A DNA stretch of 64,000 bases. Source: Bradyrhizobium sp. ORS 278 (GTDB lineage: Bacteria > Pseudomonadota > Alphaproteobacteria > Rhizobiales > Xanthobacteraceae). Below are positions 1-8,772 of the stretch, piece by piece (the first letter of the stretch is position 1; each line of letters begins with the position of its first letter). The notes below the pieces were generated by a model. It searched no databases. It saw nothing but the letters and a program-made list of their open reading frames with translations, and was not told where the DNA came from. The translations under genes and the position numbers were made by a program. The stretch is taken from NCBI RefSeq assembly GCF_000026145.1, contig NC_009445.1, positions 2,976,001 to 3,040,000 of the forward strand, given 5' to 3'.

Positions 1-77
1 ACGCTTACGGAACGCTGGCGTTCGGAAGGTAAGTTCCCGGCATTGCTTTCCCCATTGCGGTGTCGTGGCTTTTCATC

Positions 78-1199
78 ATGAACGAGACGAAATCAGTATT
101 GCGCGACCTGGAAGACGCGATTGCGCGGGGCACGGCCGACAGCCGCGAGCGGGCGCTGTGGCACGCGACCGATCTCCTGCTCGCCGGCCGCTATTGCGAG
201 GAGGAGATCGCGACGTTCGGCGAGGTGATCAGCCGGCTCGCCGACGAGATCGAGGTCGAGGCCCGCGCCAAGCTCGCAGACCGCCTTGCGAGAATCGAAT
301 ATTCACCGGCCAGCGTCATCCGCAAGCTCGCCTTCGACGACGAGATCTGGGTCGCCGGACCGGTGCTGCGTGAGTCCGAGCGGCTCGACGATGCGGCGCT
401 GGTCGAGACTGCCAGCACCAAGAGCCAGGCCCATCTGCTCGCGATCGCCGAGCGCAAGACCTTGAGCCCGGCGGTGACGGACGTCCTGGCGACGCACGGC
501 GATCGCGCCGTCGCCACCGCCGTCGCGCGCAATCATGGTGCGCGATTCTCCGGGGCCGGCTTCCTCCACATGGTGAAGCGCGCCGAGAACGATTCCATCC
601 TCGCCGAGCATCTCGGCAGGCGTCTGGACATTCCGCGGCACCTGTTCCAGCAGCTGATCGCCAAAGCCTCCGACGACGTGGGCAAGCGGCTGGCCAGCGA
701 GCGCCCGGAGCTGCTCGGGGAAATCGAGAGCTCGGTGGCCAACATCGCCGGCGATCTGCAGTCGAAGTTCGGGCCCGGCTCGCGCAACTACTTCGTCGCC
801 AAGCGCACCGTGACGATCCAGCACCGCCTTGGTAATCTGCACGAGAGCACGATTGCTGGCTATGCAACGGCACACAAGGTCGACGAGGTCACGATCGGCC
901 TGTCGCTGCTGTCCGGCCTGCCGGTCGATGTCGTCGACCGCGCGCTGTTCGACCGCAACCGCGAAATGCTGCTGATGCTCGCGAAGGCGCTCGGCTTCTC
1001 CTGGGACACCATGATGGCGCTGGCCTTCCTCGGCGCCCGCGAGCACAAGATCACCGCCGGCGAGCTGGACGAACTGGAGCGGGATTATGCGAGGCTGCAG
1101 ACCCAGACCTCCCGTAGCGTGCTCGAATTCTACCAGTCACGAAAGAACGCGGGGAAGGCGGCCGTGTCCGCGCATGCGCCCCGTGCCGCGGCGCATTGA
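78..1199 (+). CDS. DUF2336 domain-containing protein
   Basis: Predicted soluble, largely alpha-helical protein of 373 residues. The N-terminal part (ERALWHATDLLL, then a run of Ala/Leu-rich helical pairs) matches my memory of DUF2336 proteins, a family widespread in alphaproteobacteria with no established biochemical role. No signal peptide or membrane segment is visible. An upstream GTG at 60 is also in frame, but the ATG at 78 (MNETKSVLRDLEDAI) gives the family-like N-terminus, so it was chosen. A small ORF follows 28 bases downstream on the same strand. Family assignment is fairly sure; function is unknown. Confidence 0.8.
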   Translation: MNETKSVLRDLEDAIARGTADSRERALWHATDLLLAGRYCEEEIATFGEVISRLADEIEVEARAKLADRLARIEYSPASVIRKLAFDDEIWVAGPVLRESERLDDAALVETASTKSQAHLLAIAERKTLSPAVTDVLATHGDRAVATAVARNHGARFSGAGFLHMVKRAENDSILAEHLGRRLDIPRHLFQQLIAKASDDVGKRLASERPELLGEIESSVANIAGDLQSKFGPGSRNYFVAKRTVTIQHRLGNLHESTIAGYATAHKVDEVTIGLSLLSGLPVDVVDRALFDRNREMLLMLAKALGFSWDTMMALAFLGAREHKITAGELDELERDYARLQTQTSRSVLEFYQSRKNAGKAAVSAHAPRAAAH

Positions 1200-1227
1200 G
1201 GATTGCTGCGAGAAGAGGTGATCGCGG

Positions 1228-1452
1228 ATGAATGGCTTGGGACTTCATCTCCACGGCGCCCAGCGCCTGGACGGCCGAAATGCCGCGGTGGATCGAGCCG
1301 CCATCGATGCCGCGTGGCACGTCCTCGAAGCCGCCAATGAGCTCGGTGACGATGCCACCGTCGCCGCCTGCCGCCGCATCATCGATGCGAGCCTCAATGG
1401 TGCAAGCGCGGATATGGCGGATATGCAACGCGTGGCGGATTATTTTCGGTAG
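1228..1452 (+). CDS. small conserved-looking protein of unknown function
   Basis: A 74-residue ORF with ATG at 1228, preceded by a purine-rich stretch (gagaagaggtg). Its codon use resembles that of the neighbouring genes. The sequence is Ala/Asp-rich and mostly helical (AAIDAAWHVLEAANELGD, then a pair of Cys/Arg residues) with no membrane segment. It follows the DUF2336 gene by 28 bases, so the two could be cotranscribed. I do not recognise the family. The alternative is a chance ORF, but a start with a plausible ribosome site and an amphipathic pattern favour a real gene. Confidence 0.5.
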   Translation: MNGLGLHLHGAQRLDGRNAAVDRAAIDAAWHVLEAANELGDDATVAACRRIIDASLNGASADMADMQRVADYFR

Positions 1453-1556
1453 GTCTCGCAGCGTGGTCCAACTGAGCGCTTAGCGGCAGGACGAGTCCTA
1501 GGGATCGCGATTCGCGCGTCGCCACGATTCACGCAAGCAAGGCACGATCTCTCCTC

Positions 1557-1630
1557 GTCATTTCGAGCGCAGCGAAGCAATCCAGGGTGGTGAGCGGAAC
1601 TCTGGATTGCTTCGCTGCGCTCGCAATGAC
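1557..1630. repeat. palindromic intergenic repeat, family A
   Basis: The arm GCGAAGCAATCCAG at the left is mirrored by CTGGATTGCTTCGC at the right, flanked by GTCATT and AATGAC ends. The whole unit folds as one long hairpin. Similar units occur at 18411-18520, 33240-33319 and, degenerate, at 44941-44996. It lies between a + strand gene and a convergent TetR gene, where it could act as a bidirectional transcription stop. Confidence 0.85.
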
Positions 1631-1708
1631 GCGCGGAAATAGCTCTCCTCAAACGAAGAGCTCGCAGACCAGATACAAGCGTAAGGTAACGACGACGATC
1701 GGATTGGC

Positions 1709-2398
1709 TCACACCGCCGCCAGCTGCGGATCGGCTTTTCCAGCGCGCCTGACCTTCTGCTTCGCCGGCTCGAACAGCGCGCTCGCCGCGATGCCGGCCG
1801 TGTCCGCGACCTCCGGATTGCGCGACACCATCGCGGCGACGATGGCGCCGTCGATCAGCAGCGCCAGCTGATGCGCAAAACTCTCCGGCTCGACCGCACC
1901 CATCTCGCGCGCCAGCTTCTCGATATGCGCCAGCACCACCTTCTTGTGGCGCATCGCGATGCTGCGGAACTGCTTCTGATCCTTGTCGTGCTCGCCGACC
2001 GCATTGATGAAAGGGCAACCGTAGAACCGCTCCTCGCTGAACCAGCTCTTCAGCGCCGGAAAGATGCGCGCGAGCTTGGTCTCGGCATCGCCGCCGCCGC
2101 TCTCCATCGCGCCGATGAACCATTCCCGCCACTGCCTGCCTTCGCTCTCGAGCACGGCGGTGACGAGCGCGGTCTTCGATCCGAACAGCTTGTAGAGCGT
2201 GGTTTTCGCCGTGCCGGCCTCGCTGATGATGGCGTCGATGCCGGTCGCGTTGATGCCGTTCTTGCAGAAGAGGTGCGTCGCCGCGCCGAGCAGGCGGCCG
2301 CGCGCGGATTCATCATCTCCCGCGGCGATCGGCCGCGCGATCGCCTGCGTCTTCCCCGTCTGTTTGCCCGCAGCTGACTTGCCCATCGATCTGCCCAT
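1709..2398 (-). CDS. TetR/AcrR family transcriptional regulator
   Basis: A 229-residue regulator. The N-terminal helix-turn-helix spans about residues 32-75, with the typical pattern of ATHLFCKNGINATGIDAI followed by AGTAKTTLYKLFGSK. The C-terminal ligand domain is generic. The start at 2398 (MGRSMGKS) could instead be the in-frame ATG at 2386. The gene is divergent from the OsmC/ABC/cyanase operon with about 250 bases between, so it may regulate that operon, its own gene, or both; no clear TetR operator was seen in the gap. The family is certain, the target inferred. Confidence 0.9.
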   Translation of the reverse strand: MGRSMGKSAAGKQTGKTQAIARPIAAGDDESARGRLLGAATHLFCKNGINATGIDAIISEAGTAKTTLYKLFGSKTALVTAVLESEGRQWREWFIGAMESGGGDAETKLARIFPALKSWFSEERFYGCPFINAVGEHDKDQKQFRSIAMRHKKVVLAHIEKLAREMGAVEPESFAHQLALLIDGAIVAAMVSRNPEVADTAGIAASALFEPAKQKVRRAGKADPQLAAV

Positions 2399-2585
2399 GG
2401 GCGCAAGCTTAATCGCTGTGCGCGTGAGTCAGCAAGGCCGCTGATGCTGATGCGGCGGCGCTGCGCTCAATTTCATCGCTGATAGCAGCATTGTGCATCG
2501 CGCTTGGGCAGGCGAGGGCAGGCCGATGTCCGTCATCATTCCCTAAGCCGCGAGGATCATTCCGCCTTTTGATTTTCAGGCTCCC

Positions 2586-2601
2586 TGGCACGCTTCGTGC
2601 A
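2586..2601 (+). promoter_or_regulatory. sigma-54 (RpoN) promoter, -24/-12 type
   Basis: The sequence TGGCACGCTTCGTGCA matches the RpoN consensus TGGCACG-N4-TTGCW at all but one position, and the GG and GC dinucleotides are exactly 10 bases apart. It lies 45 bases upstream of the OsmC start codon, giving a short leader. Nitrogen-regulated transport and cyanase genes are classic NtrC/RpoN targets. I did not find a convincing NtrC enhancer pair upstream. Confidence 0.65.
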
Positions 2602-2646
2602 GGAAACAGACCGTTCGGTATCCTCGATCCCAGGGAGAGAAAAGAG

Positions 2647-3189
2647 ATGACCGCTGTGGTTCAGAAGACGGCGTTGACGGGTTGCCTCGCCCCCATCGAC
2701 AAGGGCGGCCTCGAGCAGCTCATCGCCAACGGCAAGGCCAACCCCAAGGTCATCAAGACACTGAAGTGCAAGACCGTCGCGGAAGGCAAGTTCCGTCACG
2801 CCAACTACATCCGCAATCTCGCGCCCTACATCGTCGATGAGCCGCCGGGCCTGCTCGGCGACGACACCGCGCCGAATCCGTCGGAAGCTTCGCTCGCCGC
2901 GCTTGGCTCGTGCCTCGCGGTCGGCCTGCACGCCAACGCCGTGCATCGCGGCTGGACCGTCAACAAGCTCGAGCTGGAGCTCGAGGGTGATCTCAACATC
3001 ACCGCCGTCTGGGGCACCGGCGACGTCAGCGAGAAGCCGGTCGGCTTCACCGATGTGCGCGTCAAGGTCGACATGGAATGCGAGGGCATTCCGCAGGCGG
3101 AAATCCAGGCGTTGATCGATCACGTCAAGAAGTGGTCGCCCGTCGCCAACACCTTCACGCGCCCGGTCAATCTCGAAGTCGGCATCTGA
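2647..3189 (+). CDS. OsmC-family protein
   Basis: A 180-residue OsmC/Ohr-fold protein. The first family cysteine is present in the helix motif AALGSCLAVGLHANA, but at the position of the second, resolving cysteine the sequence reads WSPVANTF, so the usual peroxidatic/resolving pair is incomplete. This is the pattern of OsmC-like proteins of uncertain activity rather than canonical hydroperoxide reductases. The start at 2647 follows a GGGAGAGA ribosome site; a longer in-frame ORF from 2491 has no support. It is the first gene behind the sigma-54 promoter and is followed 34 bases later by the flavoprotein gene. Confidence 0.85.
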   Translation: MTAVVQKTALTGCLAPIDKGGLEQLIANGKANPKVIKTLKCKTVAEGKFRHANYIRNLAPYIVDEPPGLLGDDTAPNPSEASLAALGSCLAVGLHANAVHRGWTVNKLELELEGDLNITAVWGTGDVSEKPVGFTDVRVKVDMECEGIPQAEIQALIDHVKKWSPVANTFTRPVNLEVGI

Positions 3190-3223
3190 GCTGGGCTTGC
3201 CGACTGAGGCAGCGGAGGATGTG

Positions 3224-4345
3224 ATGGGTTCACTCGGACAGCATCTGGCGGTCAATCGTGCGGGCGTGACGCCCGTGCCGTCGATCGCGGAGCAGGTGGC
3301 GGCGATCGCGCGCACGGAGCTCGCGCCGCTCGCCTCTGGCATCGACGCCGGCACGGTGTATCCTGCCGACGTACTCCGCCGCTTCGGAGAGGTCGGCGCG
3401 TGGAGCAGCCACGTGCCTGACGGCGGAAGAGCGGATCTCAACAGCGCGATCGCGTCGATCGCGGCGATCGGCGAGGTCTGCGGCGCTTCCGCCTTCATGG
3501 CGTGGTGCCAGAACACGCTGGTCTGGTACATCGCCAATTCCGGCAACAAGGCGCTGGTTGATCGTCTGCTCGACGATGCTGCCAGCGGCCGATTGCTCGG
3601 CGGCACCGGGCTTTCGAACCCGATGAAGAGCTTCTTCGGAATCGAGAAGCTCAAATTGAAGGGGAGAAAGGTCGACGGCGGCTACGTCGTGCGTGGCGCG
3701 CTGCCCTGGGTCTCCAATCTCGGGCCGGACCACATGTTCGGCACGATCTTCGAGCGCGAGGATGCGCCCGGCGAGATCGTGATGTTCGTCGCCGACTGCG
3801 CCGATCCGGCGGTGACCTTGCAGCCGTGTCAGCCGTTCCTCGCGATGGACGGCACTGGCACCTACGGCATCCAGTTCCGCGACCTGTTCGTGCCGGACGA
3901 ACTGATCCTCGCCGATCCTGCGGGACCGTTCGTCAAGAAGATCCGCGCCGGCTTCATCCTGCTGCAGGCCGGCATGGCGCTCGGCCTGATCAAGGACTGC
4001 ATCAAGATCATGCACGAGGTCGAGGCGCCGCTCGGCCACATCAACCGCTATCTGCCGCAACAGCCGGTCGATTTCAGCGCGCTCGCCGACGAGCTCGCCA
4101 AGGAGACGGCTGAGCTCGCCGGCGATCCCTACAACACGGACGAGACCTACTGGCGCAAGGTGGTCGCGCTGCGGCTGCGGGCCGGCGAGGCCAGCGTCGC
4201 TGCCGCTCACGCCGCGATGCTCCATTGCGGAGCGCGCGGCTACATCAAGGGCAATCGCGCCGAACGTCGCCTGCGCGAGGCCTATTTCGTCGCGATCGTG
4301 ACTCCCGCGACCAAACAGCTCCGCAAGATGCTCGCCGACGGCTGA
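3224..4345 (+). CDS. acyl-CoA dehydrogenase-like flavoprotein
   Basis: A 373-residue protein with the acyl-CoA dehydrogenase layout: a helical N-terminal domain (IAEQVAAIARTELAPLASGID), a middle beta domain (GGTGLSNPMKSF, then LPWVSNLGPDHMFG) and a C-terminal helical bundle. The catalytic glutamate context of true fatty-acyl-CoA dehydrogenases is not evident, and relatives of this type include flavin monooxygenases that act on sulfur compounds (DszC/SfnB group). Start ATG 3224 follows a GGAGG site 6 bases upstream; TTG 3197 is an alternative. Its position between OsmC and rhodanese genes hints at oxidation of a small sulfur- or nitrogen-containing substrate. Substrate not determinable. Confidence 0.75.
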   Translation: MGSLGQHLAVNRAGVTPVPSIAEQVAAIARTELAPLASGIDAGTVYPADVLRRFGEVGAWSSHVPDGGRADLNSAIASIAAIGEVCGASAFMAWCQNTLVWYIANSGNKALVDRLLDDAASGRLLGGTGLSNPMKSFFGIEKLKLKGRKVDGGYVVRGALPWVSNLGPDHMFGTIFEREDAPGEIVMFVADCADPAVTLQPCQPFLAMDGTGTYGIQFRDLFVPDELILADPAGPFVKKIRAGFILLQAGMALGLIKDCIKIMHEVEAPLGHINRYLPQQPVDFSALADELAKETAELAGDPYNTDETYWRKVVALRLRAGEASVAAAHAAMLHCGARGYIKGNRAERRLREAYFVAIVTPATKQLRKMLADG

Positions 4346-4394
4346 CGCCGGCGAGGACGGCAAACCAACAAATCCCATCCAGGAGAGGCCTGCC

Positions 4395-5270
4395 ATGACG
4401 GACGTTCTGATTACTGCCGGCGAACTCGCCGAGTTCATCAAGACCGAACCGTGTGTCGTCATCGACACCCGCAATCCCGACGCCTACGCTGCGGGACATC
4501 TTCCCGGCGCCGTCAACGTCCACGAGATCTTCACCTATCTCGCGACCTCGACGCCGGAGGGCATCGCCGAACTGAAGACGAAATTCGCCGAGGCGTTCGG
4601 CGCCGCCGGCCTGTCGGGTGCCGAGACCGCCGTGGTCTACGAGCAGTCGATGAACTCCGGCTTCGGCCAGTCGTGCCGCGGCTACTTCCTGCTCACCATG
4701 CTCGGCTATCCCAAGGTGAAGGTGCTGCATGGCGGCTACGACGCCTGGGCCGCGGCTGGCCTGCCGGTGACGACCGATGTCCCGTCGCCGACGAAGGCGT
4801 CGTTCGCGATCGTGCCGGAGGCGGGCAGCATCCTGATCGATGCGAAGGCCATGCTGGCGGCCGTCGGCAATCCGGCCATCGCGATCCTCGACGTGCGTGA
4901 TGTCGACGAGTGGATCGGCGATTCCTCCTCGCCCTACGGCAAGGATTTCTGCCCGCGCAAGGGCCGCATCCCCGGCGCGGTGTGGCTCGAATGGTACCGC
5001 ATGATGAAGCCGACGGCCGAAGGTCCGCGCTTCAAGTCGAAGGACGAGATCCTCGCCGAATGCGCCACCGTCGGCATCACCCAGGATACGCCGGTCTATC
5101 TGTACTGCTTCAAGGGGGCGCGCGCGTCGAATACCTTCCTCGCGCTGAAGAACGCCGGCGTGAAGGATGTGCGCATGTATTTCGGCTCGTGGAACGAGTG
5201 GTCGCGCGACCCGTCGCTGCCGATCGAGGAAGGTCTCCCGATGCCGGCGCTGACCAGCAAAGCGGCATAG
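4395..5270 (+). CDS. two-domain rhodanese-like sulfurtransferase
   Basis: A 291-residue protein with two rhodanese domains, roughly residues 1-125 and 145-285. Each has the CH2A-like start (VVIDTRNPDAYAAGHLPGAVN; ILDVRDVDEW) and the HGGYDAW/GSWNEW ending. The catalytic cysteine is in the C-terminal domain, Cys238 in the loop CFKGARAS; the N-terminal domain has a serine-rich loop without Cys at that place, as usual for thiosulfate or mercaptopyruvate sulfurtransferases. The CFKGAR loop differs from CRKGVT and CG(S/T)GVTA. It lies 49 bases after the flavoprotein gene and 108 before the ABC binding-protein gene. The sulfur donor and acceptor are unknown. Confidence 0.88.
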   Translation: MTDVLITAGELAEFIKTEPCVVIDTRNPDAYAAGHLPGAVNVHEIFTYLATSTPEGIAELKTKFAEAFGAAGLSGAETAVVYEQSMNSGFGQSCRGYFLLTMLGYPKVKVLHGGYDAWAAAGLPVTTDVPSPTKASFAIVPEAGSILIDAKAMLAAVGNPAIAILDVRDVDEWIGDSSSPYGKDFCPRKGRIPGAVWLEWYRMMKPTAEGPRFKSKDEILAECATVGITQDTPVYLYCFKGARASNTFLALKNAGVKDVRMYFGSWNEWSRDPSLPIEEGLPMPALTSKAA

Positions 5271-5378
5271 AAGCTGCATGAGATGCACATCCGGCCGCTG
5301 AAAAACGCGGCCGGATGAGCAGTTTGAAGGCGCTGAGAGCGCAAGTCTGGCAGTAGGTGTGACAAAGGGGCGCAGCAC

Positions 5379-6761
5379 ATGTCGATTTTCGATGATCCGT
5401 TCGATGCCGAGTCTCGCGTGAATACCGGTTGTATCTGCGGTGAACATCGCAGTCCGGCCGAACACGATCACGCGATGGCGCTGCGCTGCGATCCCGTCGT
5501 CGAATCCCAGCAGAAGCGCTACGAGAACGTCGTCGCCTCCGCCGTGTTGCGCGCGGTGTTTCCGGAAGCAGCCACGCGCCGCGCTTTTCTGAAGACGGTC
5601 GGCGCCGCCACGGCGCTCGCCGCCGTTTCGCAGTTCTTCCCGTTGAAGACCGCGACTGAAGCCTTCGCCGAAACCGGCGCGCCGGAGAAGAAGGATCTCA
5701 AGGTCGGCTTCATTCCGATCACCTGCGCGACGCCGATCATCATGGCGGCGCCGCTCGGCTTCTATTCGAAGGCCGGCCTGAACGTCGAGGTCGTCAAGAC
5801 CGCCGGCTGGGCCGTCATCCGCGACAAGACGATCAACAAGGAATACGACGCCTCGCACATGCTGGCGCCGATGCCGATCGCGATCTCGCTGGGTCTCGGC
5901 GCGCAGCCGATTCCGTTCACCGTGCCTGCGATCGAGAACATCAACGGGCAGGGCATCGTGCTGTCGATGAAGCACAAGGACAAGCGCGACCCGAAGGACT
6001 GGAAGGGCCTCAAGTTCGCCATTCCGTTCGACTATTCGATGCACAACTACCTGCTGCGCTATTATCTCGCCGAGCACGGCATCGATCCCGACACCGACGT
6101 ACAACTGCGCTCGGTGCCGCCGCCGGAGATGGTCGCGAACCTGCGCGCCGACAACATCGACGGCTTCCTCGCGCCCGACAACATCTGCCAGCGCGCGATC
6201 TACGACGGCGTCGGCTTCCTGCATATTCTCTCCAAGGAGATTTGGGACGGCCACCCCTGCTGCAGCTTCGCCGCCAGCCGCGATTTCATCACCACGGCGC
6301 CGAACAGCTTTGCCGCGCTGACCCGCGCCATCGTCGACGCCACCGCCTATGCGGCCAAGGCCGAGAACCGCAAGCAGATCGCGGAGGCGATCGCGCCGGC
6401 CAATTACATCAACGCACCGGTGACCGTGCTGGAGCAGGTGCTGACCGGCACCTATGCGGATGGTCTTGGCGGCGTGAAGACCGATCCGAAGCGCGTCGAT
6501 TTCGATCCGTTCCCCTGGCAGTCCTTCGCGGTGTGGATGCTGACCCAGATGAAGCGCTGGGGCCAGATCAAGGGCGAGGTCGACTACAAGGCGGTCGCCG
6601 AGCAGATCTATCTCGCCACCGACACCCGCAAGGTCATGACCGAGATGGGGCTGACGCCGCCGGCCGAGTCGTACAAGTCGTTCTCGGTGATGGGCAAGAG
6701 CTTCGATCCGACCAAGCCGGACGATTACGTGGCGAGCTTCAAGATCAAGAAGGCGTCGTGA
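5379..6761 (+). CDS. ABC transporter substrate-binding protein (NrtA/CynA-like) with Tat signal
   Basis: A 460-residue periplasmic binding protein of the nitrate/cyanate/bicarbonate (NrtA-CynA-CmpA) class: LKVGFIPITCATPIIMAAPLG followed by typical binding-protein lobes. A twin-arginine signal (TRRAFLK at residues 66-72, then a hydrophobic stretch) implies folded export. The first 65 residues, upstream of the signal, are unusual: they contain Cys18-Ile-Cys20-Gly-Glu-His23, His29, His31 and Cys37, a possible metal-binding segment. The gene precedes a permease and an ATPase, from which it is separated by a 130-base palindromic repeat. Cyanate is the best-guess substrate because cyanase ends the operon; nitrate or another anion is possible. 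Confidence 0.88.
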   Translation: MSIFDDPFDAESRVNTGCICGEHRSPAEHDHAMALRCDPVVESQQKRYENVVASAVLRAVFPEAATRRAFLKTVGAATALAAVSQFFPLKTATEAFAETGAPEKKDLKVGFIPITCATPIIMAAPLGFYSKAGLNVEVVKTAGWAVIRDKTINKEYDASHMLAPMPIAISLGLGAQPIPFTVPAIENINGQGIVLSMKHKDKRDPKDWKGLKFAIPFDYSMHNYLLRYYLAEHGIDPDTDVQLRSVPPPEMVANLRADNIDGFLAPDNICQRAIYDGVGFLHILSKEIWDGHPCCSFAASRDFITTAPNSFAALTRAIVDATAYAAKAENRKQIAEAIAPANYINAPVTVLEQVLTGTYADGLGGVKTDPKRVDFDPFPWQSFAVWMLTQMKRWGQIKGEVDYKAVAEQIYLATDTRKVMTEMGLTPPAESYKSFSVMGKSFDPTKPDDYVASFKIKKAS

Positions 6762-6830
6762 TGCGGCGGATGGGTGCGGCGCTGCTAACCCCACCATCGG
6801 TGATGAAAAGGACGCCACCGACCACACCAA

Positions 6831-6960
6831 CGGTGTCGTCCCCGCGAACGCGGGGACCCATACGCTGTGACCTCGCTTGGGGCAGGGCTGGTAGCGACGA
6901 TCTTTTCTACCAACGCCCGCCTGTGGCTATGGGTCCCTGCGTTCGCAGGGACGACACCGA
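6831..6960. repeat. palindromic intergenic repeat, family C
   Basis: The left arm CGGTGTCGTCCCCGCGAACG continues as CGGGGACCCATA. The right arm reads TATGGGTCCCTGCG, then TTCGCAGGGACGACACCG. The two arms are near-perfect inverted copies enclosing about 60 bases. A related copy is at 18211-18376. It sits between the binding-protein and permease genes of one transporter, so RNA of the operon must pass through a strong hairpin. Confidence 0.85.
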
Positions 6961-6975
6961 TAGTGGAGCGACGGC

Positions 6976-7815
6976 ATGACCGCCTCACTTCGTCTTCGTG
7001 CCGCCGTGGTCTCGATCGTGCTGCTCGCCGTCTTCCTCGGCGCCTGGCACCTCGCCACGCGCAGCACGGGCGCTGCTGCGAACATGAGCCCCGAATACGC
7101 CAAGCTGATGGGCATGACGGCGACGCAAGGCAAGTCCGCCATGCCCGGGCCGCTCGATGTCGGCGCCAAGCTGTGGGAGCATCTGAAGCGGCCGTTCTAC
7201 GACAACGGTCCGAACGACAAGGGCCTCGGCATCCAGCTCGCGTTCTCGATTGGCCGCGTGATGCTCGGTTATCTCATCGCGGTGGCGATCGCGATCCCGC
7301 TGGGTTTCCTGATCGGCATGTCGCCCTTGATGAGTAAGGCGCTCGACCCGTTCATCCAGATCCTCAAGCCGATCTCGCCGCTCGCCTGGATGCCGCTGGC
7401 GCTCTACACCATCAAGGATTCCAGCCTGTCCGCGATCTTCGTGATCTTCATCTGCTCGGTCTGGCCGATGCTGATCAATACCGCCTTTGGCGTTGCGAGC
7501 GTGCGCAAGGAGTGGATCAACGTCGCGCGTACCTTGGAAGTGGGCAATTTTCGGCGCGCCTTCACGGTGATTTTGCCTGCAGCGGCGCCGACGATCCTGA
7601 CGGGGATGCGGATCTCGATCGGCATCGCCTGGCTCGTGATCGTCGCCGCCGAGATGCTCGTCGGCGGCACCGGAATCGGCTACTTCGTCTGGAACGAGTG
7701 GAACAACCTGTCGATCACCAACGTGATCATCGCAATCCTGCTGATCGGCGTCGTCGGCATGGTGCTGGACCAGCTCCTCGCCCGCGTCTCGCGGCTCGTG
7801 ACGTTTCCGGAGTAG
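6976..7815 (+). CDS. ABC transporter permease (NrtB/CynB/SsuC type)
   Basis: A 279-residue inner-membrane permease with about six membrane segments. The first spans residues 8-26; the core includes [20 protein letters not shown] and the EAA-loop region around [22 protein letters not shown], which docks the ATPase. This BPD_transp_1 layout with the EAA-like loop is typical of nitrate, cyanate, sulfonate and taurine importers. It starts 214 bases after the binding-protein gene, across a palindromic repeat, and is followed 8 bases later by the ATPase gene. Partner of the NrtA-like protein encoded just upstream. Confidence 0.9.
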   Translation: MTASLRLRAAVVSIVLLAVFLGAWHLATRSTGAAANMSPEYAKLMGMTATQGKSAMPGPLDVGAKLWEHLKRPFYDNGPNDKGLGIQLAFSIGRVMLGYLIAVAIAIPLGFLIGMSPLMSKALDPFIQILKPISPLAWMPLALYTIKDSSLSAIFVIFICSVWPMLINTAFGVASVRKEWINVARTLEVGNFRRAFTVILPAAAPTILTGMRISIGIAWLVIVAAEMLVGGTGIGYFVWNEWNNLSITNVIIAILLIGVVGMVLDQLLARVSRLVTFPE

Positions 7816-7823
7816 GGCGCGGC

Positions 7824-8726
7824 ATGACCGATAAATTCATCTCCATCGAGGGCATTGCCAAGCGTTACGAGGGCGCGCGGAGCACGACGATCTTCGAGAA
7901 TCTCTGGCTCGGCATGGCGCGCGGCGAGTTCGTCTGCGTGATCGGGCATTCCGGCTGCGGCAAGACGACGGTGCTCAACATCCTGGCCGGGCTCGATGCG
8001 CCGAGCGAGGGCGTGGTCGTCGTCGACGGGCAGGCCATCGAAGGTCCGAGTCTCGACCGGGCCGTGATCTTTCAGAGCCATGCGCTGCTGCCGTGGCGGA
8101 CAGTGCTCGGCAACGTCGCATACGCCGTCTCGTCGAAATGGCGCAAATGGGATCGCGCCAGGGTGAAGGCGCATGCGCTGAGATATATCGAGCTGGTGGG
8201 TCTGGCCGGCTCCGAGCACAAGCGTCCTTCCGAGTTGTCCGGCGGCATGAAGCAGCGCGTCGGCATTGCGCGGGCGCTGTCGATCACGCCGAAGATCATG
8301 CTGATGGACGAGCCGTTCTCGGCGCTGGACGCGCTGACCCGCGGCACGTTGCAGGACGAGGTCCGGCGCATCTGCGTCGAGACCGGGCAGACCGTGTTCA
8401 TGATCACCCACGACGTGGACGAGGCGATCTATCTCGCCGACAAGATCGTGCTGATGACCAACGGGCCGGGCGCGGTGCTGGCCGAGATCGTCGAGAACCC
8501 GCTGCCGAAGGACCGGCTGCGCGGCGATTTGCATCGCCATCCGCTGTACTACGCGCTGCGCAACCACATCATCGATTTCCTGGTCAGCCGCAGCAAGAGC
8601 TTCACCGCTGAGACGCCGGACCATGATCCCCGCAAGGTGCCGGTGGTGAAGATCGGCCGCACCGAGCCGACGATCGTCGCGTCCAAGCCGGCTGACAGCG
8701 ACGCGCCTCAGGCCGTCGCGCGCTGA
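7824..8726 (+). CDS. ABC transporter ATP-binding protein (NrtD/CynD/SsuB type)
   Basis: A 300-residue ATPase that powers the importer. Walker A is GHSGCGKTT at residues 41-49, the Q-loop FQSHALLPW near 83-91, the signature LSGGMKQR at 138-145, Walker B IMLMDEP at 158-164, and the switch histidine ITHD at 194-197. The ALLPW Q-loop and [12 protein letters not shown] stretch are typical of the nitrate/sulfonate/taurine subfamily. About 50 residues beyond the core form a charged tail. The start at 7824 was preferred to a much longer in-frame reading that overlaps the permease gene. The cyanase gene follows 46 bases later. Confidence 0.93.
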   Translation: MTDKFISIEGIAKRYEGARSTTIFENLWLGMARGEFVCVIGHSGCGKTTVLNILAGLDAPSEGVVVVDGQAIEGPSLDRAVIFQSHALLPWRTVLGNVAYAVSSKWRKWDRARVKAHALRYIELVGLAGSEHKRPSELSGGMKQRVGIARALSITPKIMLMDEPFSALDALTRGTLQDEVRRICVETGQTVFMITHDVDEAIYLADKIVLMTNGPGAVLAEIVENPLPKDRLRGDLHRHPLYYALRNHIIDFLVSRSKSFTAETPDHDPRKVPVVKIGRTEPTIVASKPADSDAPQAVAR

Positions 8727-8772
8727 CGCTCAGAAGAAACCCTCAACGAAGGCCCATCAAGGGAGACCAAGC

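Noticed and set aside
2400..2585. Possible NtrC enhancer upstream of the sigma-54 promoter
   Set aside because: GTGCATCGCGCTTGGGCA only weakly resembles the TGCACC-N5-GGTGCA pair.
4245..6830. An 861-codon open frame on the minus strand opposite the rhodanese and binding-protein genes
   Set aside because: It is the antisense shadow of GC-rich genes; the + strand frames carry clear family motifs.
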